From the NCBI GenBank assembly GCA_012963655.1, contig DTVI01000309.1, positions 1 to 19,366 of the forward strand: a stretch of 19,366 nucleotides of DNA, written 5' to 3'. The notes beneath the pieces were generated by a model that was not told where the DNA came from, did no database searches, and saw only the letters and a list, made by a program, of their open reading frames with translations. Source of the DNA: Sulfurimonas sp. (GTDB taxonomy: Bacteria > Campylobacterota > Campylobacteria > Campylobacterales > Sulfurimonadaceae). This document shows positions 14,784-19,366 of this stretch, one piece after another. The translations under genes and the position numbers were made by a program. Every line of letters starts with the position of its first letter. Position 1 is the stretch's first letter.

Positions 14784-15827
14784 TTATACCTGCCATTTTC
14801 CCTTCTCGTAAACAATTTCTCCATCAAGACTTAAGGTCTTAGTATCAGAAAACACATCCACATGATACCGACCATCACGACGTTTAAAATCAGGTTTACC
14901 ATAAATTCCATGCTTTCGTCCTAAGGAAATATGAACCCCACACATCCTCTCAAATGATCCCGTATCTGCTACCCGTCTGTCTTTAGCAAAGGCACGGTTA
15001 AGTCCAAAACCTAATTCTCTAACCCAGATTTCATTTCCTTCATCACGTCTGATATTAGACATAATCAGATCAAAGGCAGGTGTTGAATTTAAAGCATCAA
15101 CGACCCTGCCCTTTTCTATAATAAGTGTAATTGGCACTTCGGGTACATTAATCTTATAGCTCACATCCCCAAAACAAAAGAGCTTCATTCTTCCATTTAA
15201 TGAGCATAAGTCCTTAGACTCCGTAAATACCTCACCTATAGGAAACTGGCCCCCTGTATTTACCATATCAGTATAATCACCAATATTTAACTTTGCAGGC
15301 TCAAAGCCTGCTGTGTAGCTTAAAAGATCACCACCTGTGTCCAGAACACAGGTAGACGCTGAATCTACCTTATCTTTAAGCCTGCGACCTAAGCCACGAA
15401 AATAAGACTCTTCATATTCAAGAGCATTAATATAATGCTCTATCTCATCCTCAGCCATACGAGAAAGGTGAGGATGTTCTAAAACCTTAATCTTCTTTTT
15501 AAACAATTCAACACGCATTCTAAAGGCGTCAAGTCTAAAACTTGTGGACTGCACTAAAACAACAAGGTCATCTTCTTTAAGTCCATCAAAAAGACTTAAA
15601 ATATCTTCAGCCTTAGTCTCATTAAAGTCTACTGCCTTAGCATGAGGTATAGCCTCAATATAAGCCTTAGATAAGATCATAGAAAGTGTACAACTTGTAT
15701 CATAAACTACAATTGCATGTTCTTTATTGGTATGCGTAAAAACTGTTTTTATAAGCTCTTTAACATTTGTTTGGGCCTTTTCAAGTAAGGTCTTAAAGTT
15801 AGTGCCGCAAGAATGGGTAGTGTTCAT
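14784..15827 (-). CDS. M29-type metallo-aminopeptidase (aminopeptidase T/PepS-like)
   Basis: A 347-residue cytoplasmic protein related to the thermophilic aminopeptidase (M29) and NicX-like fold. Candidate metal ligands match the family spacing: Glu 199 in FPIGEVFTE, Glu 271 in VRELGFGLN, His 299 in CGVHISLG, Tyr 309 shortly after, and the C-terminal H-x-D (His 322, Asp 324) in RYHVDVFSD, followed by SLDGEIVYEKGKW. M29 enzymes use two metals to remove N-terminal residues from peptides; the substrate range here is unknown. The N-terminal half is divergent, and the protein is somewhat shorter than the ~410-residue AmpS/AmpT. A TATAAT lies upstream inside an inverted repeat. It is downstream of, but separated by 228 bases from, the receiver-like gene. 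Confidence 0.75.
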   Translation of the reverse strand: MNTTHSCGTNFKTLLEKAQTNVKELIKTVFTHTNKEHAIVVYDTSCTLSMILSKAYIEAIPHAKAVDFNETKAEDILSLFDGLKEDDLVVLVQSTSFRLDAFRMRVELFKKKIKVLEHPHLSRMAEDEIEHYINALEYEESYFRGLGRRLKDKVDSASTCVLDTGGDLLSYTAGFEPAKLNIGDYTDMVNTGGQFPIGEVFTESKDLCSLNGRMKLFCFGDVSYKINVPEVPITLIIEKGRVVDALNSTPAFDLIMSNIRRDEGNEIWVRELGFGLNRAFAKDRRVADTGSFERMCGVHISLGRKHGIYGKPDFKRRDGRYHVDVFSDTKTLSLDGEIVYEKGKWQV

Positions 15828-15843
15828 AATTGTCCAAGTATTA

Positions 15844-15867
15844 GTCTTATCGCATTATAACTAAGAC
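15844..15867 (-). promoter_or_regulatory. Aminopeptidase promoter within an inverted repeat
   Basis: On the minus strand TATAAT (15854-15859) lies 27 bases before the aminopeptidase ATG. It is enclosed by GTCTTA-N12-TAAGAC (15844-15849 and 15862-15867), a perfect 6-base-arm inverted repeat centred on the -10. That placement fits an operator. The half-site GTCTTA/AAGAC resembles the inverted repeat before suf, but the spacers differ. Confidence 0.4.
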
Positions 15868-15976
15868 CCTGTTATAAAGGCCTAAGGTAGGAAGAAGAAG
15901 GCATAAACATACTTAGAAGATTAAAGACCTTTACTAAGGAAATTGTTTCTATAGTGCATGCCTGTAAAGGATGAGC

Positions 15977-16066
15977 ATGAATAAATCAGAACTAAAAGAA
16001 GCAGATAATTTCTACATAAGTCTCAAAAAAAATCTAATCTGTCTTTTAAAGCCTATTAATCTTTAG
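15977..16066 (+). CDS. Possible small ORF of 29 residues
   Basis: Within the 228-base gap between the aminopeptidase and the receiver-like gene, an ATG at 15977 preceded by AAGGA (5 bases away) opens a 29-codon frame (MNKSELKEADNFY..., ending LLKPINL). Its end overlaps the tail of the convergent receiver-like gene. It could be a small protein or the stump of a truncated gene. I see no family resemblance. The rest of the gap shows only the promoter described for the aminopeptidase. Confidence 0.2.
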   Translation: MNKSELKEADNFYISLKKNLICLLKPINL

Positions 16067-16442
16067 TTTCTAAGTAAGGGTTGAATCTTGAAATTTCACC
16101 TAAGGCTTCATCAAACTGATCAGGGCTTAAAATAAAGGCATTAATGTTTAAGTCAGCAAAGCCATAAACCTTATCTGTATCTTGTTCATCTACTAAGACA
16201 AAGATTGTCATCTTAGGTTTCTTGTCCTTAAGTTCTTTCATAAAGGCAATCTCTTCAGGGTTAACGCTTAAGTCACAAATCACCATATCATATAAATTAG
16301 TGCTAAACTTTCTAAGTGCTTCTTCTCTGCCTTGAACCTTATCTACTCTACGAAACAATTCATCAAAGGCCTTAGTTTCTGAGTCAAAGAGTGACTCCGG
16401 ATCTTTAATAAACAGTACATCCCATTTTTCATTTGTTGACAT
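16056..16442 (-). CDS. Degenerate CheY-like receiver-domain protein (pseudo-receiver)
   Basis: A 128-residue stand-alone protein with the receiver alpha/beta pattern: strand 1 KWDVLFIKDPES, strand 3 NLYDMVICDLSVN, strand 4 KMTIFVLVDEQD, strand 5 NAFILSPDQFDEAL. The phosphoacceptor-like Asp (residue 57) remains. The acidic pair after strand 1 is Lys-Asp, the conserved Thr/Ser after strand 4 appears replaced by Val, and the invariant Lys before Pro in strand 5 is Ser 106. Such receivers usually cannot be switched normally by phosphorylation and act by constitutive or alternative binding. There is no output domain. The ATG at 16442 has AAAGGAAA upstream. It is 33 bases downstream of the haemoglobin gene on the same strand, so they probably share a transcript. 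Confidence 0.7.
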   Translation of the reverse strand: MSTNEKWDVLFIKDPESLFDSETKAFDELFRRVDKVQGREEALRKFSTNLYDMVICDLSVNPEEIAFMKELKDKKPKMTIFVLVDEQDTDKVYGFADLNINAFILSPDQFDEALGEISRFNPYLETKD

Positions 16443-16475
16443 TTTATTTCCTTTAAAACTTCTATATTTTTAAAA

Positions 16476-16862
16476 TTATATTTTTTTCTTACTCGTAAAA
16501 AACTCTTTTACAAACTCAATAGCTTTTTTCTTAAAAACCGCAGCTACTTCTGGTGAGTAAACCTCATCAGCCGTTTGAGAAAAGAGGTCTAACCATCTTG
16601 CAAAACTTTCCTTTTTGATAAGGGGCATTTTAACATGAGCACCAACAAAGTTACCATAATATGTATCTTCACCTAAGATCTTAGCCAACCAAAAATCAGC
16701 TAAAAGCTCAACATGGTCTATCCACTCTTCACTTGTAATATCATCACCCAGTTCATGCACAAAATAAAAGCCTAATAAGTCATCATTAATCGCTTTTGTA
16801 TAAAATGAAGTCATTAAAACTCTAAGATTTTCTCTAGTAATACTGCTTTGAAGTTCCAGCAT
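16476..16862 (-). CDS. Group III truncated haemoglobin
   Basis: A 128-residue globin of the class that includes Campylobacter jejuni Ctb. Residues that fit the family are Tyr 21 (B10) in TSFYTKA, His 50 (E7) in EEWIDHVELLADFW, the proximal His 76 (F8) in VGAHVKMP, and Trp 90 (G8) in FARWLDLF. The spacing EEW-x-x-H-(6)-FW and the short HVKMP loop are characteristic of group III rather than groups I/II. These proteins bind O2, NO or CO with high affinity and have been linked to oxygen handling under microaerobic growth and to nitrosative stress. The gene is first of a likely two-gene unit with the pseudo-receiver. AAGGA precedes the ATG, and a TATACT lies about 32 bases upstream. Confidence 0.9.
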   Translation of the reverse strand: MLELQSSITRENLRVLMTSFYTKAINDDLLGFYFVHELGDDITSEEWIDHVELLADFWLAKILGEDTYYGNFVGAHVKMPLIKKESFARWLDLFSQTADEVYSPEVAAVFKKKAIEFVKEFFTSKKKI

Positions 16863-16893
16863 TCATCCTTTTTTACAATCATCTATAAACTCA

Positions 16894-16899
16894 AGTATA
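16894..16899 (-). promoter_or_regulatory. -10 element for the haemoglobin gene
   Basis: TATACT on the minus strand at 16894-16899 would start transcription about 25 bases before the haemoglobin ATG. The remainder of the 284-base divergent spacer (16863-17146) is very AT-rich, with no gene and no clear Fur, NssR or other operator that I can identify. Confidence 0.4.
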
Positions 16900-17054
16900 A
16901 GCAAAGAAAAAGATAATTGTTTTTCAAATGAAATTATAGCAAAATTTAAAAAAAATCCAGAACACTATTAAATGAATAAAGAGTAGAGGAAGATAAAACA
17001 ATATAAATATTATTTATTTAAATTATAAGAATAAGTAAAGATAAATATTTTCTT

Positions 17055-17063
17055 TGTTATACT
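17055..17063 (+). promoter_or_regulatory. Extended -10 promoter for thioredoxin
   Basis: TGTTATACT at 17055-17063 fits TGn-TATACT. Transcription would begin near 17070, leaving a leader of about 77 bases ahead of the thioredoxin ATG. AAGG lies roughly 9 bases before the ATG. Confidence 0.45.
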
Positions 17064-17146
17064 CCCCTTTTTCAAAAAGACACCTCGAGAAAAAGTGACT
17101 ACATATCATTTTTTTAAAAGTAAAATAATTTAATAAGGCTAAGCAC

Positions 17147-17518
17147 ATGGCATACATAAACTTAACAACTAAAAACTTCAATGAGACTCTTGATAACAAC
17201 GAAATCGTAATTATAGACTTCTGGGCACCATGGTGTGGACCATGTATTAAGTTTGGTCCAATTTTTGAAAAGGTATCAGAACAATATCCTGATCTTATCT
17301 TTGCTAAGGTAAATACAGAAGAGCAACAAGCTATAGGCACACATTATGGTGTTACCTCAATCCCTACAATCATGGTGGTTAGAGATGGAATCATCTTACT
17401 TAACCAAGCAGGCTCAATGCCAGAAGAAGGAATGCATAAACTTATAAAACATATTCAAGGTATTAACATGGACGAAGTACGTGCAGAAATGGAAAAAGAC
17501 GAAGAAGACGACAAGTAA
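17147..17518 (+). CDS. Thioredoxin with acidic C-terminal tail
   Basis: A 123-residue cytoplasmic thiol-disulfide oxidoreductase. The active site is DFWAPWCGPC (Cys 30 and 33), and the cis-proline loop is GVTSIPTIMV (Pro 73). The ~105-residue core is a standard thioredoxin, with no signal peptide or zinc-binding N-terminus (so not a Trx2/TrxC form). About 15 residues of charged tail (EMEKDEEDDK end) follow the usual final helix. The tail's role is unknown; it could help solubility or partner choice. The gene stands alone between a divergent haemoglobin and a convergent phosphatase, with a strong hairpin behind it. Confidence 0.93.
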   Translation: MAYINLTTKNFNETLDNNEIVIIDFWAPWCGPCIKFGPIFEKVSEQYPDLIFAKVNTEEQQAIGTHYGVTSIPTIMVVRDGIILLNQAGSMPEEGMHKLIKHIQGINMDEVRAEMEKDEEDDK

Positions 17519-17531
17519 GATAACTCCTCGT

Positions 17532-17570
17532 AAAAGAAGATGAAAAAATTAAATGATTTCATCTTCTTTT
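17532..17570. terminator. Strong hairpin terminator after thioredoxin
   Basis: AAAAGAAGATGAAA (17532-17545) pairs perfectly with TTTCATCTTCTTTT (17557-17570), giving 14 pairs around an 11-base loop and beginning 13 bases past the thioredoxin stop. The outermost pairs are A-T, so each strand ends in a T run. That would let it work for thioredoxin and also for the convergent phosphatase. Confidence 0.75.
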
Positions 17571-17651
17571 GAGAATTAGATCCCATATTTACCTATGTAT
17601 TAATTTCTTAGCATACCCAGTAGCTATAAACTTTGCATCTAGAATGATTCC

Positions 17652-19298
17652 CTAGTTTACAGGGATTCTACCCTCATACTTTCCATATTGATTCCAATGG
17701 TTTAATGCAGCAGGATAGTTTCTGCTACCAAAGGCATTTTGCAAGTATACATAAGAGTCAAGATAGAATTTGACATTGAATTCAGATGAACTTTGACGAC
17801 CTTCTTTTAGTCCGTATCTCTTCCAATGATTAGAAGCCGCATTATGATTTTTTCCAAAGGCAGCTCTTAAATCAGGGTACCTTTCAAGATAATAAGCCGC
17901 ATCAAAAGTTTTTACATCAGCTTCTTTCTTCCCCATAAAGCGCTTAAATGTTCCCGTAAATTCTTTTGTTAAAACACCACTTTCCGAATCTACGCTATAA
18001 ACAGTATTGGTAAAGTAGTTCCCTCTGATGGTTACATAAGTAAAACCAATTTTATTTGAGTACTGATAAAAAACTTGATTAGCACTTGGATGATAAATAG
18101 CATTAGCCTTTGCACCTGCTCCACTTACGACAAAAAGTGTTTTTCCACAGTTCGCAACGGGAGGAAGTCCTTGCATATTATGATCATGACCAGAAAAATA
18201 CACATCAACTTTTCCACAAACATGCTCTTCAAACCAATCTTTGAATATTTTACCCGTGACCTTACGAATTAAGGTTGATGGACCAATATAAGGAACCTGA
18301 TCATACATACCCGCATTTCCATGTTTTCCATTAGACACATAAGGGTGATGACCAAAAGCAACTTTAAATTCACCCGTAGAATTGCTAATCGCATTATCAA
18401 GCCACTTTCCTTCTTTGTAAGCATAAGAATAGACTTCATATTTTGGTGTCGGATCAATAAGACCATTTAAGGCACTTGTATCTAAGGCAAAAACATCTAA
18501 AATTGGATTAATATCATTTTCATCTGATGTAAAGTGATAATACTTAGCCGGCATTTTCCATTTCTCTGAACTTCTATCTGTTCTGTAAGAATATTCAACC
18601 TGTGATTCTGCGAGTTTGTTTGAGCCACCATCACCATCACCAAGAAGACCTGCATCATGATTTCCAATAACCCTATAAAATGGCATATCTAAGTTCTCAT
18701 AAGGTTTTTCAAAATTTGTTTCAAAGCTCTTATGATAAGGATTGCCTACTTTAGTATTATACATATTATCACCCATACCAAGAACAAAATCACAGGCATT
18801 ATTTTGACAATGACTTTCTATGGCTTGAGCTACTTTGTATTGCCCACTACTACCTGTTCCAAAGTCTCCCATAGCAATAAAGCTAACACTCTTTGCTACC
18901 TGCCCTTCACTACTTGTGGATCTCATTGGCACAAAAATAGCCTTTACCTTTGTATTTCCACCTGCTCTCATGTAACATTTGTTACCTGAGACACGAAGAC
19001 AGTTCCCACTAAGGCTTTCAACTCTATAACCAGGATCAGCAATGGCTTCCATTGTTATGATAAGGTCTTCTATGTCAAACTTCAATTGTTCATAGTTTCG
19101 AATAATACAATCACCGTCTCCATTATGACAATCAATTCCAGCAGGATCTGAAACGATACGTCCCCCTGCATTTGTCTCAGCTTGTATATTAAACAAAGTA
19201 TCATCTATCACATTTTGAACGGTATTTTCGATCTTGTCCCGTATTTTTTTTAAAAATCCTGCATTAAGTAAAAGTGGTGTTGTTGTAAGCCTCCCCAA
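17652..19298 (-). CDS. Purple-acid-phosphatase-like metallophosphoesterase with C-terminal repeats
   Basis: A 548-codon frame. Residues ~41-122 form a Cys-containing bacterial-repeat-like domain (GGRIVSDPAGIDC, DPGYRVESLSGNC). Residues ~138-460 are a metallophosphoesterase with the full ligand set of tartrate-resistant acid phosphatases: GDFG (Asp 145), GDNMY (Asp 177, Tyr 180), GNHD at 212-215, GHHP at 316-319 and GHDH at 370-373. Residues ~466-544 are two ~36-residue repeats (YLERYPDLRAAFG...HWKRYG-KEGR and YLDSYVYLQNAFG...HWNQYG-YEGR). The domain mix implies an exported or surface enzyme. The start is a problem: the only usable codon is TTG 19298, just after an in-frame TAG at 19304-19302. 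No ATG occurs until residue 83, and there is no signal peptide. The 5' end may be truncated or mutated. Confidence 0.85.
   Translation of the reverse strand: MGRLTTTPLLLNAGFLKKIRDKIENTVQNVIDDTLFNIQAETNAGGRIVSDPAGIDCHNGDGDCIIRNYEQLKFDIEDLIITMEAIADPGYRVESLSGNCLRVSGNKCYMRAGGNTKVKAIFVPMRSTSSEGQVAKSVSFIAMGDFGTGSSGQYKVAQAIESHCQNNACDFVLGMGDNMYNTKVGNPYHKSFETNFEKPYENLDMPFYRVIGNHDAGLLGDGDGGSNKLAESQVEYSYRTDRSSEKWKMPAKYYHFTSDENDINPILDVFALDTSALNGLIDPTPKYEVYSYAYKEGKWLDNAISNSTGEFKVAFGHHPYVSNGKHGNAGMYDQVPYIGPSTLIRKVTGKIFKDWFEEHVCGKVDVYFSGHDHNMQGLPPVANCGKTLFVVSGAGAKANAIYHPSANQVFYQYSNKIGFTYVTIRGNYFTNTVYSVDSESGVLTKEFTGTFKRFMGKKEADVKTFDAAYYLERYPDLRAAFGKNHNAASNHWKRYGLKEGRQSSSEFNVKFYLDSYVYLQNAFGSRNYPAALNHWNQYGKYEGRIPVN
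17655..17903 (-). repeat. Two tandem coding repeats (YL-x-YPDL...AFG...HW-x-YG-x-EGR)
   Basis: The last 83 codons of the phosphatase contain two copies of a ~36-residue unit sharing the pattern Y-L-x3-Y-x2-L-x2-AFG, N-H-W-x2-YG-x2-EGR. Similar units occur at the C-termini of various secreted bacterial proteins, where they are thought to mediate surface or polymer contacts. That role is inferred. Confidence 0.7.
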
Positions 19299-19351
19299 AA
19301 ACTAGACTACTAAAAACGGAATAATTCTGATAAAATAAATCAGGAGTATTT

Positions 19352-19366
19352 ATGCGAAAAAGTAAG
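19352..19366 (+). CDS. Start of a divergent gene, cut by the window edge
   Basis: ATG at 19352 preceded by AGGAG (19342-19346) opens a frame reading MRKSK to the window end. Only five codons are visible, so no function can be given. Its start lies 53 bases from the TTG proposed for the divergent phosphatase, leaving little room for two promoters. Confidence 0.5.

Noticed and set aside
17130..17146. Heptamer AGGCTAA recurring near gene starts (about 5095, 10420, 10502, 17134)
   Set aside because: Four occurrences of a 7-mer in 19 kb counted on both strands are only slightly above what base composition would give. Two of them merely overlap ribosome-site positions.
18075..18989. Short open frames on both strands within the phosphatase (18075-18272, 18269-18466, 18732-18989)
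   Set aside because: All fall inside conserved metallophosphoesterase coding sequence. They have no family likeness or translation signals.
1..19366. CRISPR arrays, insertion sequences, tRNA/rRNA genes and phage genes
   Set aside because: No regularly spaced repeats, terminal inverted repeats with transposase, cloverleaf sequences or structural phage genes were seen on either strand.

Overview
The window is AT-rich, densely packed bacterial chromosome. It probably comes from a Campylobacterota (epsilonproteobacterial) relative. That placement is an inference from the flagellar FliK-like/FlhB-C pair, a group III truncated haemoglobin of the Campylobacter Ctb type, and the base composition; no rRNA or other phylogenetic marker is present. 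There is no tRNA, rRNA, insertion sequence, prophage or CRISPR array.

Layout. (1) 1-1331: the end of a FliK-like gene and an orphan FlhB C-terminal-domain gene, overlapping by one base. Both families belong to the export-specificity switch of flagellar secretion. (2) 1328-2624, minus: two overlapping sirohaem genes, precorrin-2 dehydrogenase/ferrochelatase and uroporphyrinogen-III methyltransferase. (3) 2696-5005, plus: a Rossmann-fold nucleotide-sugar-epimerase-like protein, then a 56-residue membrane protein translationally coupled to a sodium:solute symporter. (4) 5248-10417, plus: a complete SUF iron-sulfur assembly operon, sufB-C-D-S-E plus a SufT/MIP18-family gene, with every junction overlapping. 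Its leader carries a direct repeat and an inverted repeat. (5) 10514-13621, plus: a large FAD amine-oxidase/carotenoid-desaturase-like gene broken by a single in-frame TAA, then ketopantoate reductase and a SAM methyltransferase. (6) 13644-16862, minus: two unrecognised small proteins, a 73-codon chimeric remnant of a deleted two-component system, an M29-type aminopeptidase, a degenerate receiver-domain protein and a truncated haemoglobin that is probably cotranscribed with it. (7) 17147-17518, plus: a thioredoxin with an acidic tail and a strong hairpin behind it. (8) 17652-19298, minus: a purple-acid-phosphatase-like metallophosphoesterase with two C-terminal repeats and no convincing start. 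A divergent gene begins at the right edge.

Together: most of the window is cofactor metabolism (sirohaem, Fe-S clusters, pantothenate) plus redox and gas handling (globin, thioredoxin). The stretch 13.6-16.1 kb looks like eroding or accessory DNA, with small orphan proteins and a visible deletion scar. I did not find a clear multi-gene system that is wholly new. The best leads are the globin/pseudo-receiver pair, the two-component deletion scar and the stop-interrupted flavoprotein gene.
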